A stretch of DNA of 64,000 bases from Kappaphycus alvarezii (Eukaryota; Rhodophyta; Florideophyceae; Gigartinales; Solieriaceae): the NCBI GenBank assembly GCA_002205965.3, contig NADL03000022.1:1-64000 (forward strand), written 5' to 3'. The notes under the pieces are model-generated. The model saw nothing but the letters and a program-made list of their open reading frames with translations. It was not told where the DNA came from and did no database searches. This document shows, in pieces, positions 44,382 through 54,799 of this stretch. Numbering within the stretch: position 1 is the first letter of the stretch; each line of letters begins with the position of its first letter. Made by a program: the position numbers and the translations under genes.

Positions 44382-45671
44382 TCCGTCTTCGAGGGATCGC
44401 AGTCATTTGGATCCGCCGTACTTTTAACCGCAAGCAGACCTCCAGATTTGGCGTAAAGAAGTCGCGCGTTGGGTGGATAAGATCAAAGCTTCAGCCGAGA
44501 AGGGATCAGATCGTTTTGTACAAGACCGTCTATGCGACACTTGGCACGTCACCTCTACGACACGGCCTGCCGAGCTCGCAGCAGTCAATCGTCGATGAGG
44601 CTCAAGCTCGAGGAAAGATTGATTACAAACAAGACGACCCAATTCAGGCAGTCAAAGACATCGTCGACCTCGTGGCAAGTGACCCTCCGATCGCCGTCGT
44701 TTCCCGTTTGATCTGTTCGTTTAATCGAGTAACGGAATGCACTCGAGACATTGGAAGGGGTGAATCGTTGTCGTCGTTTGTTTCAAGATTCCATGGACTC
44801 GCGTCGGAGCACTTGATGATCTCCAATGCAACCGCTTCCTCTCAAGTTGGAGAAGTGCTTGCGATAACACTGCTCAATAATGCACGTCTTCCGGATTCCA
44901 CATTGACGAACGCCAAGCTGGAATTGATATCAAGGGGAGAAGTTAGAGCAAGAAGCGAGGCTGAGAACGCCACCAAGTTAGTTAACGCCGAAGCGTTGGC
45001 AAGCATTGAGAACGCGTTGATTTCATTTCAAGACATGGAAAAGGGTGTTTCGATCCGCCGGGCTTCTTCTGAGGTCAATAAGTACCGCGCAGCCTTTCAT
45101 GCTCTTCATAGGAATGTTTGCAAAGCTACTGGGGAGTTTTCCGCCGCGTTCTCCGACTTGTCGAAGAACTTGGAAAATGAAGTGGACATCAAAGACCCCT
45201 AAAGCGATTAAGAACGCAAACAAGAAGCCTTGCAAGTTGGACTTACGCGATGCTGTGGAAGTGTTGGGGAATCTTACGATCGCATCAGGTCCGTCAACTG
45301 GCATTGACAAGAAGCAAGTTGATCGGATCGTAACGAAAAACGTCCAGAAGGCTCTCCTTGCTTTCAAGAACCAGATGGACACTCAGAAGAATCACAAATC
45401 TGGATCGAAATCTGTTGATGGGAATAAAGGCAAGAAGCGCAGGAACTACGAGTCTCGTGATGAATCCAATCCGAAGAATGGAAGGGAGTGTTATGACTGT
45501 GGCTCTACCGAACACCTTCGCGGACATCCAGATTGCAAGAGTCCAAGTTATCAGACGAAAAAGCGTCGGCTTGAACGCGAGAGGAAGAGTTCCGATGATG
45601 AGAAGAAGAAGGATCGGGAAGCTCGGTTTTTTCAGACAGGCTCCAACCAGCGCGAAGGCAAACAAGCCTAA
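44369..45671 (+). CDS. Copia-B gag, frameshifted
   Basis: Two overlapping frames (44369-45202 and 45045-45671) together form gag. The helical capsid part reads KDIVDLVASDPPIAVVSRLI, ESLSSFVSRFHGLASEHL and TALLNNARLPDSTLTNAKLE-type sequence. The second frame begins within the C-terminus of the first, has TKNVQKALLAFKNQMDTQKN and carries a zinc knuckle CYDCGSTEHLRGHPDC. A basic Lys/Arg/Asp-rich tail follows. The first 60 codons of the first frame (44369-44540) look out of frame, so the true start is uncertain. Confidence 0.75.
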
Positions 45672-45689
45672 TTGCTGGTCGAGGAGCCG

Positions 45690-47154
45690 GTTCAGACATA
45701 TTTCCAGGGCGGCCAGACCCGAATCCAATTCTCGATGGAGGATGCCCTCGTAGTGTTGGCGGAATTATGTCAGCTGCTGCATTGTGTTTGGCACTTGGAA
45801 TTCAGTTTGTGCTCCGTCATTTGGATTGTGACCCGTTTTATCATGGCTATGGAAGACAATGTAGTGAAGCAGAGATCACAATTGGTATTTGGGACCTGCC
45901 TATCGTCGATATGAATGGTAATGAAGTCAAGATTCCGTTCTACATTACGGATGGAGACGGGTTTCTGCTCCTTGGGAACGAAATCCTACATCAATCGACA
46001 CAAGACGGCCCCGGAAACCTGCTCATTATCCCGTCTGATGTGAGGAATTTGTCAAAGTCGCAAATCGTGTTGCAGACATATAATGAGGCAATTTCTAGTT
46101 CCGAACCGGACGCAGTGCGTACGTACCTCCTCGTGATTCCGTCTAAGTCTGACTTTTTTCCAACATATTTTTCCGCGTACCGATCTCTTTACTCTTCGAC
46201 AAAGCTGATCTCGAAGGAACGTATGTCGGACGGAAAGATCGCGAAACGGTTTGCATTGAAGTTGCATGGGTATTCCATTTGCACGCCGACGACGACGACA
46301 TGGTCGAGATTTGCCGTCGAGCAGGGGTACTCACTGCCGTTTTGAAGCAAGCCCTGAAGTCGGTGTTCCAGAGGTGTACGGTGTGCAAAAGAACCGGTCG
46401 CCCGTCGCGCATGAAGAAAGTATCATTAAGTCGCACCCTCTCTACTTTCAACGATCACGTCCAGGTTGACTTTTTATTCGTCGCAAGGATGAGCAACAAG
46501 CCGATACTTCATATGGTTGACGTCGCCTCCGCTTTCTCTGTCACTGTCCTCACCGATTCAAGGGAAATGAGTGTCGTCGCCAAATCGTTTGAAGTTGCTT
46601 GGTGCAATGTTCACGGACCACCTCATCAAGTTTCAGGTGATCCGGAGTTTGGTAACAAGGTCTTTGTCGATGCACTGAACTACCTTGGGGTCAAATATCT
46701 AGCTCTTCCAGCGCGACGACACAACAAAATTGGATCAGTAGAAAGCAAGAACGCCGTCTTACGCACATTCATCGATCGTTTGCTCATGGATGCTGAACAT
46801 GCTGTTTCGGAGAACAATGCTGTTGTTGGTTATGAAGAAGTGTTGTCAAAAGCAACTTACCTCAGCAACATTCTGTTTGGAAGTAGGAAGTTGAGCAGCT
46901 TCGAACTCGTTAAGGGCTATGCACCTGCCTTAGTTGGACTTCCACAGAGGCCCGTCTCCCAGGAGATGTATGCCGCACATCAAGAACAAGTTGCAAAGAG
47001 GGCACTTATTCGGATGAAGGATTCACCGAACTCATACGTGTTGAATGCATCAGATCTCCCTCGCAACACAGCAGTGTACTACTTCAAGCGTGGCAATAAG
47101 TTCGGTACTTGGCACAGAGGTTTGTCAGAAGAGCCGAGCCGCACATGGTGTTGA
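45690..47154 (+). CDS. Copia-B protease and integrase
   Basis: The protease region reads NPILDGGCPRSVGGIMSAA (a DGG in place of DS/TG), IVDMNGNEVKIPFYITDGDG and LLLGNEILHQST. After a shift the integrase has a zinc segment (HADDDDMVEICRRAG, CTVCKRTGRPSRM). Its catalytic core includes DHVQVDFLFVARMSNKPILH (first Asp), HGPPHQVSGDPEFGNKVF (second Asp) and PARRHNKIGSVESKNAVLRT (Glu). GNKFGTWHRG near the end is the usual Ty1-type C-terminal motif. Retroviral-type DNA insertion is the role. Confidence 0.85.
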
Positions 47155-47242
47155 TTTCCTCGTCTCCTGAACATCGTGGAACACCGATCCGCGCCGCTTA
47201 TGAAGATGTGCGCAAAGCCCCAACTCATGTCTACTCAAAGAA

Positions 47243-49290
47243 ATGGATGAGATTGGCTTTCTTTTCCCTCGTTCATACTCCATTCTAGACTTGGATCGAG
47301 AAACGGAGGATGTCCCACAGATGAACTTCGATGTTTCGAGGAATGAGGATGATGATGCTGTGAACACTGATAACTCTGAGCTCCACATGGAGGGAAGCGG
47401 TGATCTCGCTCCATCTCGACTAGCTCCAGATTCTTTCTCTGATCCGAAAGAAGTATCGGACATGTTTGACGAATTTACTCTCTGGTCTGAGCACCGCCGT
47501 CAAAATTCTTTTCACAGCACCCAGTCTCCCAGGCGTATGAGTCCTAACCAGATGCCACTCATGGACGTTAGCGAAGCCATCCTTGAAAAGTCGACCTCCC
47601 TCATGACTGCAAAGTCATGTTTAGACCTCTCGAAGTCATACGATCCTCCTCAAGTTGTCAAGGATATTGGAAACGTTCAAGTTCGTCCTCCTGCATCTCT
47701 CCCAGTTAATTACAGTCCGAAGAGCAACAGTTACTGCGATGAGAGAAATGTTGTCGGTGAAGAGCCTTTCTCAGAGTTCCAACTCCAGTTCGCTCCACGT
47801 TGGGTGTGTGAGAGAGGCCATCAAATCCGAAAAGGACAATTACAAAGACGCTTACGACGAAATCGACACCCGCCGTTGCCGTCGAACGCGAACCTCATAT
47901 CGTCACACCATTTCTTCCAAATCAAGCATGACGGTGTGGAAGATAAACTGAGGTTGAAGTGCCGTCTCGTGCCTCATGGAAACCGCGATAAAGACCGACA
48001 TACCGTACGCAAGGACTCTGCACTGCACAAATGGTAATCATTCGCATCGTTTTATCAATTGCTGCCATGCTAAGCATGAACATCGCCACCCTAGACGTCA
48101 AGAAGGCATACCTTCAGTCCGGTCTTCTTCAGAGGGATGTGTTCATGCGACCACCGAAAGGATGGGCATCAAGTACCAGAGTCGTTTGGAAACTACTCAA
48201 GCCCGCCTACGGCCTGTTGAGTTTGGTCGTTTGTGGCAGTTGTCATCGAGAAGTGGTTTAAAGAGATTGTAATTCATGAGATTCCTGGACTCCCGCAGTT
48301 ATTCATTAAGCGTCGCGATGATGGACGCATACTGCTTGCCATTGCTAAGGTTGTGGATGACTTGCTCATCGTCGGTAACGACGAGAACATCACGGAATTC
48401 TTCAAGAATATCTCCAACCGCTTTAAAGTTGGGCGATTCGTCACGGGACGCGATCATATCTTCAACAGGATGTGTATCCACCAGGTCGAGGGACTTCTCT
48501 GTTATTATCAACATGAAAGAATATCTGGATAAGGTCATGCCTCTAGCCTTGGACCGCGCCCGACGAAAGCAGTTTAATAGCGACTGCACCATCAAGAAGT
48601 CACAGCCTTTCTTAGCTTGGCCGGTTCTTTGAACTTCCTTGGACATGGAGTATTACCGCAGGCAGCTTTCGCCGCGAGTTACCTTCAGCAACCGTCGGGA
48701 ATATGAAAGTCTCCGACCTTGTCAAGGCTAACAACATCCTTCGCGAAGTTAAGGCTTTGGACCCTGTTCTTTGTTTACGCATGCCTAATTCTACCCTACA
48801 ATCTCAGTTTACCCTTGGGATTTTCAGATGCAAGTCAAGGATCATCCGCTTATGGCCAAACCGGCATTCTTTCGGGGATACTCATGCCTGGGGGGGGTGG
48901 AGTGCCCATGCTGTATCATGTGATTGATTGGGTGAGTAACAAACAGCCCCGCGTTTCATTTTCATCAATCGGCGCTGAAATCCTCGCCGCTGCTACCGCT
49001 TCAGATCGAGGATCACTCTTCGCTGATCGTCTTCAATCTGTTTATGGATCTCCCATCAAACTTCCGTTCGTTTTAACAGTGGATTCATTCGGGCTGTACT
49101 CTACTCTGACTACCTTGCACGGGGTGCAGATTATCGACTTCGTCCAACAGTCGCGAGAATCCGGGACTCCTTCGAGAGCAAAGAGATCGCGGCTTTGCAG
49201 TGGATTTCTGGCAAGCTCAATCCGCAGACGCTTTGACGAAGCGAAATCTCGCTATGTACAAGATGCTCAATGATATTATGAAGTCGGAAT
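47243..49290 (+). CDS. Copia-B reverse transcriptase and RNase H, frameshifted
   Basis: The linker (47243-47900) is acidic (NFDVSRNEDDDAVNTDNSEL). RT follows: RLKCRLVPHGNRDKD-type sequence, SMNIATLDVKKAYLQSGLLQ, RDVFMRPPKGWASSTRVVWK and AKVVDDLLIVGND, with VVDD at the active site. RNase H has LGFSDASQGSSAYGQTGIL, SFSSIGAEILAAATASDRGS, PFVLTVDSFGLYSTLTTL and an ADALTKRN-type end near 49,230. Shifts at several places break the frame; I noticed few in-frame stops that are not explained by them. Confidence 0.85.
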
Positions 49291-49557
49291 GATTGATCAC
49301 GAAATGTTTGAAGGAACGAAGAGGTGCTCGTCGGATAACTGAGTACTTATTCAAGCACGTTTACTTCGAGGCAATCCGCTCCGCGTCGAGTTTACTAAAC
49401 CTCCTTCGCTCACTTTGCACACTGCGACTGCTCTGATTACGCTTTCTGTCTCGCTTTCTAGATCGTCTGCCGTGTGGTTGTTCCACAAGTTCGCGAAATC
49501 TCCTTCACTTTCGTAAAGCGGAACCCATCTCCAACGCAGGCCTTAAGCGTTTTAGCC

Positions 49558-50660
49558 TCAAGTTTCAAGGCGTGGATTCCACAGGGTCGAGCACCAAGTT
49601 TCGGGAACAATCGATTCCGACAGCTGCTCTATGTCTTCATCGTGTTTGTCGATTCCAACCAGTTGCACTATGAATAGTCCCCGCGCACTGTTCTTGAACC
49701 ACGCTGACGGTTCGTAGTGAAGTTCGATTTTCTGCAAGCGATAAGTTCCCAGGTTATGTTCAAGCCATCTGGCGGATGTCCCAAGACATCTGTCGTCGAC
49801 AGGACCTTTCTCGAGAAGCCCCTTTGCCGTCGCTGTACCCTCCTTGATGTTAATGAGGTTGATGATTGTCGCACGCACGCACTCGCCGCTTCGCTTCGGC
49901 AGTACACCGGCTCATTGGCGACCACCAGACTCTTAGTCTTCCTCGACGGACCGCGATTTCCAGGTCCAGTCATGTGATAGAAAGTATCAGGGTGGTTTAT
50001 CAACCATGCTTCGAGTTTATCGAGAATGTTCACTCTCGTCTCTTTGTCGATGTGTAGTGCCACCGTCGAGCCACCTGCATTGTCTTCTATGTCCGAGTTA
50101 ATGGGACTACCGGGACACCTCTCATTCAACTCAGTGATTCGCAACCTCGACAGGTCCATCGAGTGAAACTGCATCATCCAGAACGAACTTGCGACACCTT
50201 TCTCTCTTTCGGATGCGTAGAATCTTCCACGCTCCCAGCCATGTCGTTCGCCGGATGCATATACAATGCGCTTAATTTGATAATGCTTCTCGTCAATCTC
50301 ACAGTGTTGTTGGACAGCATCTTGGTCATCAAGGAAGCCAAGACGGACAATATCTTCGTTCGTTAACGTCTTTCCAGTGCGGTCTTCGAGCCACTTGATG
50401 AGTGACTCGGCCGCTCCCCTCTTCAATCCAACGTTCTGCGAGAACTTGTCGTACGCCATCATCTCTCTGCCGCGAGAATGCTCCACCAATATGTCTTTAC
50501 CGTAATGAGTTGCCGAATGCATCTGTCTCATGTGCTTCCCTACTTCACGTCTATGCGCCGTGTCGTTGGTCTTTTCGAGCGTTTTATGTCCATCGCAAGG
50601 GGTACCAGGCCCGAAGGCATCTTTTTTGGCTCCACAAGGCGAGGTGACAGTGTACTAAGC
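49558..50660 (-). CDS. Antisense ORF between pol and 3' LTR of Copia-B
   Basis: This minus-strand frame is open for 287 codons from Met at 50531 (MRQMHSATHYGKDILVEHSR) and can be extended upstream to about 50,650. It reads as protein: KFSQNVGLKRGAAESLIKWL, EDIVRLGFLDDQDAVQQHCE, MMQFHSMDLSRLRITELNER, KETRVNILDKLEAWLINHPD. Near 49,870 it turns Ser/Arg-rich, while the next frame continues protein-like (RATIINLINIKEGTATAKGL, LEHNLGTYRLQKIELHYEPS) to 49,558, so one small deletion is likely. Total about 360 residues. No domain is recognised. Its strand is opposite to gag-pol, and it would need its own promoter. Confidence 0.6.
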
Positions 50661-50854
50661 TCTGACGGACGTCACTGGCAAGATGGTGATTTTCATCGTC
50701 CCTAGACATTCATCTGCTGTTCATATAGAGGTATGGGGTCTCTAGAATATTTTCGCTGCGCGAGAGAGTGCCGAGCTATGAATGCCCGGGTGCGACGTTG
50801 GACTTCCTGTTGAATGCAAACGGCGTTGATTTTAAATTTGGCCCATTTATGATG

Positions 50855-50870
50855 GCGGCAATGGGGGGTG
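50855..50870 (+). promoter_or_regulatory. Copia-B polypurine tract
   Basis: GGCGGCAATGGGGGGTG precedes the TG of the 3' LTR at 50871. Confidence 0.65.
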
Positions 50871-51171
50871 TGTGAATGGTTCATGTGTTGGGTGTGATGG
50901 GTTGCCGCTCAGTGCGCCCAATTTTATCCAGAATTTTAATGTTGGTCACCGGCGTCCGCTGGCATTTGCCGGGTACTGACGCGGGTGATTTCTGGGGTAT
51001 TTAAGGCGGATCCATTAAACTCTACGCTACCGAGTGTGGGATAACGAAAATAACCATCTCGGGGACTTGTGCCCATTGACCTTGCCTTCCTTCCTGACTA
51101 CCCCTCTTGCTGTGTGATCAGGCGCGGCTACCGCTGTTCTTTAACTGTGTATTTAGCTCGCGTCTACAACA
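50871..51171 (+). repeat. Copia-B 3' LTR
   Basis: It has the same ends as the 5' copy. ATAGT follows at 51172-51176. Confidence 0.95.
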
Positions 51172-51369
51172 ATAGTATCACTCGGTTCTAGCTAGAGAAC
51201 TCTATCGCCAATTATGGATACGTACAGATACAAAACTGCGTGGTTGTTACTACACCTCCCGTTTCCAAGCTACTGGCAACACATCCGCACCCACACACCT
51301 TGACGAGAGGCTCCCACTTCATCGGAAGGGAAAAAGACATTACTAATGCCCTTCATTGGCAATAAATAT

Positions 51370-52551
51370 CCAATTGTGCAACCGCTAAGCAACTGGAAGT
51401 CTACCAACGTTGTAGGGAGCTACTTAAAGCTCCAGGCGTAAGATGGCATCAAGTAAAGGTCAGGAAGGCCACTGAAAATGAGAGAACATCACATGCATCG
51501 CCTTCTTAGAGAAGCCTCAATGGAACATGTTTCAGCTCGGTCCGTCCGCAAGGACCTCTCTCTGCCCATCAGAGAATCTAGAATACGCCAGGTGCTGAAG
51601 GGCAGTGTAATGTGTCAGTTAGAAGGATAAGGAGAGAACATGTGTTCCCAGACACGCAAAAAGTCAACCGCTGCAACTGGGCTCGGTAACGTGTTACAGG
51701 GAATAAGGAAAAGTGGCGAGAACTCTCTTTCAGTGAGGAAAAAAGTTTAATTTAGACGGCCCAGGTGGTTAAGTGTCGTACTGGCATCGTCTAGATAGTC
51801 ATAAATATATATATAATTTCTGTCTACTATAAAAATTTTTTTTGTACACGGCAGCAGGGAGGTGGATCTGAGATGGTGTGTGGGGTACTTTCATTTTCGG
51901 GAAAATCCCGTTGGTATTTTGAAGTGAAAAACATGATGATAAGGCTTACACTAGAACTGTGAAGGACCGTTTACTTCCGTTTACTACACGGTGTTATACT
52001 GTGTACTGGACGTTTCAGCAGGGTGGAGCGTCTATTCATACGGAAAACCACTCGAGAAAGTGGTTTACGATAATAATAATATTGCTCTTTTATATTGGCC
52101 CGTCCGTTCCCCTGACCTCAATCCAATCGATAATTTATGGTCTCTCCTTGTCAGGAAAGTTTACCCAAAAAACGCAGTTTCGAGCATTCAGTAAATTGAA
52201 AGAATGTTTTCAGTCCTCGTGGAATAAGCTGGACATTTCGCTGCTCGTGAAACTGGTTGAATCCCTCCCCAAGAGGTGTGCTGATGTCTTGGATAGAAGG
52301 AGAAGTAACGCAGACTACTAGTTTGTCAAGAAACTGTCCATTTCTTAGGAAGGTCTATACTTTTTATGGCTCTCGAGTAACATTTTTGGAAAAATTAAAA
52401 TAGTAATTTTCCAAACGCATATTGACTTTGCAAAACGTCTCCTGCATCTAATTAAATGGGTTCGGGTCGGTTTGTTTGAAAGGAACCACATTTTCCTGGG
52501 AAATATTTGCATTTTTCTGTTGGTACTGTGCTTATTACAGGCAGAGTACTG
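51370..52551 (+). pseudogene. Third Tc1/mariner element, 5'-truncated transposase
   Basis: The plus strand reads GRPLKMREHHMHRLLREASM (HTH linker), SVRKDLSLPIRESRIRQVLK, a worn DE-KKFNLDGPGG at about 51,730-51,775, FQQGGASIHTENHSRKWF with the Asp replaced by Gly, VRSPDLNPIDNLWSLLVRKV and then LKECFQSSWNKLDISLLVKL with VESLPKRCADVLDRR. The right terminus ends GAGTACTG next to TA (52552-52553). The left terminus is missing. The DNA between 51,176 and 51,370 shows nothing. Confidence 0.75.
52418..52551 (+). repeat. Right terminal repeat of third Tc1/mariner element
   Basis: It ends CAGAGTACTG-TA; the minus-strand reading TACAGTACTCTGCCTGTAAT is a typical Tc1/mariner terminus. It is homologous to 42,641-42,778 in inverted orientation. 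Confidence 0.75.
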
Positions 52552-52559
52552 TAGCCTGG

Positions 52560-53135
52560 ACTGTCAATCAAGAATATATGGATTATTGTACAGTACTGAA
52601 GCGCAGGTACATAAATACCGTGCATGTTGAAGGCTGAGAGATCAGCGAGTCAGTGCTGTAATTTAGATAAGTCAACGGGTGGCATCTGCATGTCAGGTGC
52701 ATATTACACGCGTCAGTGTCGTTGCCTTTCCTACTACTGTAAAGTATACAGTCGCCCCCTTTCTGTATTGTCGAAAGGGATAAAAGCTGGCGTTGTGCAC
52801 TTTAAGCCTTAAGAAATCTACCGCATGGTACTTTACACTATGGTGCAGCACTTTAGTGGTTTACGTACAAAATGTTTAATTAAAGAAATTACGCAATAAG
52901 ATTTTCATTGGGGTTTCGTAGTGTCAGAAATACGTAATTAAAGCCTACAAAAACCCGAAGAACACTAGTTGCGCTAAAGAATTTTCGTGAAAACTTCTCG
53001 ATCTGTTCCCGCGCAATTCCTCCTTTACCCCTTCGCTTCAGCATAAACGTTGCCAACTTCTGTATAAGCAAGAGCCACTATCGAGGAGATATTTGGAAGT
53101 ACTGAGCACTGCAGTCCTTAATAGTGGACAAGCCT
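52560..53135. other. No recognisable gene
   Basis: Short frames without family character. A TGTACAGTACTG motif lies at 52,588. Confidence 0.35.
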
Positions 53136-53139
53136 GAAG

Positions 53140-53790
53140 AGATCCTTGCGCATGCTGTAGTGGCTGCAAGCAGAGAACATCAGAAAATCATCCAGATCGA
53201 CAAGAGTTCGTCGTGTTGGAACTTCCTTTCAACAAAAAAATGATCTCGGAGCATCACAGCTTTTTGGCTTTCGTTCCATGAAAAGAGAAGTCATTCATAT
53301 CAACGAAATGATCCCTTGGAATGGTATAACTGGACGAAAACATTGGCTATGCTGTTCAGTTGAGCTTAGTTACGGCTTTTCCTCTCCGCAGCTAACTGAA
53401 ATCTTTAAGGATAAAGTTGAGGCATTTATCGAGACGTTTGAATATTTACTGAACCCTCGTGCTGACTTTCTCATGCGGGGACCGACATGTATTCACAAGC
53501 AATCGAGAACACTGGGTCCCCACTCGATAAGTTCATGGCTTTTTTCGACTGCCAGAAAATAAAGATTTGCAAGCCTGTGAGATATGGAAGCAACCAGCAC
53601 AGTTGCTGTTAAAGTCTCAAAAGAATGCAGCGTCTAGTGTGTCAGAGCTTTATTGGAGCTCTAAAAACTTCGGTCGTAACCTCATAGTTCGCAGGAGCCT
53701 CTTTTTTTTCTGTAAAAAAGCATCAGCTGACTTGCTAAACTTTTTCTACGTATTTGTATATCGGAGAGACCAAACGTAGAACAAATTTCA
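53140..53790 (+). pseudogene. HARBI1-type DDE transposase remnant
   Basis: Plus frames give SMKREVIHINEMIPWNGITG, LSYGFSSPQLTEIFKDKVEA, FIETFEYLLNPRADFLMR, then in the next frame LDKFMAFFDCQKIKICKPVR with YGSNQHSCC and QRLVCQSFIGALKT. The order (helical domain, then G/FFD..KI.ICRPG with the first Asp, then HKR.HCL.YQS) is that of DDE_Tnp_4 nucleases. The piece stops before the second Asp block. I see no partner gene or terminal repeats. Confidence 0.6.
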
Positions 53791-53799
53791 AGATTAGCT

Positions 53800-54365
53800 G
53801 CCTGAATTTGATGTATACTTAGGAGCACCGAGTTAAAGACAGGCAACACAACAGGTTGGTTCAACTTGCTTATTCTCAACTGCATCAATTGCAGCTGCGC
53901 ATTGTTTTTCTGGCTTTGTTCCTGATACTTCTTTTTGCTTCGTACTTCTCTCTTTTGAGCGCAAGGCCCCCTCCCGCGAATCGAAACCTTTTAGGCCTCG
54001 AGCTCTCCTTTATTGTCCCTTATCCAAATAATTTTATCGTTCCACCCATATTTTATCCCAAATGCCTCTCTCAATCGCCTTTTAGCACAAGTCCTTGCGG
54101 ACGAGCTGCTGGAGCTGGGCGCAGGCTCATCAGTATCCGCGTCAACTGTTTTTCACAACATTGAACGACATTTTAGAGCCATATTCTGTATGGCCCACCA
54201 GCGGCTACCAGTGCCTCTTCTCTTGCAGCTAATTTGTCTTTGCGATTTTTGCAGTCCAATTCAAAATCCTGAGTCTCCGATATCAAGTAAAAAAAGCAAA
54301 TACTCTTCACATACGTTTTCTACAATTCCGGGAGCCGATAAACTCACACTGTCTTGAACTTTTCC
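53800..54365. other. No recognisable gene
   Basis: Two overlapping plus frames (53,856-54,164 and 54,013-54,357) are hydrophobic or Ser-rich and match no family. Confidence 0.3.
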
Positions 54366-54369
54366 GATG

Positions 54370-54798
54370 TTAATAATTTTCCTGTATTTGTCCCTCAAAG
54401 TCTAAAGAGATGTTTTTACTTATGTCTCCATACGGCGGAAGATGCGATTGCGGTGAAAGTTTCGCGATCTTTCTTAAAATGCTTGTCATAGTGATCTTGC
54501 GATATTCTATGCGCATCATGTTGCCGTATAGACTGTAGCAGCAAAAGATTGAAAGCCTCTGTGAAGTAAAACTATTTGAGTTTAGATTCTGTCGAATTTG
54601 GCGCCTTGTGTTGAGCAGGGGCTTAAACGCTGCATATGGTGTTTCTGTAAGTGAAGGCCAGTTGATAGATGGATTGGAGGGTAGTTGTGCATTTCCGAGT
54701 AAAGGTGCGGGCGTGAGGTAGGGCATAGTCTCGGGCGTCTCGTCTTCTGGTAAGACGACAGCACCATTCTCGAAAGGGAGCACTCTACTGACTTTCAT
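54370..54798 (-). CDS. Unrecognised 142-codon ORF
   Basis: Met at 54798 opens MKVSRVLPFENGAVVLPEDE, then YLTPAPLLGNAQLPSNPSI and SLTETPYAAFKPLLNTRRQI. The first 90 residues have protein-like composition with Pro-rich turns. The rest is less convincing. No domain is recognised. It stands alone between a transposase remnant and the AT-rich tract. Confidence 0.3.
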   Translation of the reverse strand: MKVSRVLPFENGAVVLPEDETPETMPYLTPAPLLGNAQLPSNPSINWPSLTETPYAAFKPLLNTRRQIRQNLNSNSFTSQRLSIFCCYSLYGNMMRIEYRKITMTSILRKIAKLSPQSHLPPYGDISKNISLDFEGQIQENY

Positions 54799-54799
54799 G

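Larger units (their letters stand above)
44065..51171 (+). mobile_element. Copia-B: full-length Ty1/copia retrotransposon
   Basis: LTRs of 300-301 bp (44065-44364, 50871-51171), both TG...CA, are flanked by a perfect target duplication ATAGT (44060-44064, 51172-51176). Between them lie a half-tRNA type primer site, gag with zinc knuckle, protease, integrase, RT, RNase H and a polypurine tract, plus a long antisense ORF after pol. The LTRs differ at about ten sites, most of them single-base indels. The insertion is therefore young or the sequence partly erroneous. Confidence 0.95.

Noticed and set aside
45294-45728. 144-codon minus ORF within Copia-B gag
   Set aside because: The plus strand has the gag zinc knuckle here; the antisense frame is Leu/Ile-rich shadow sequence.
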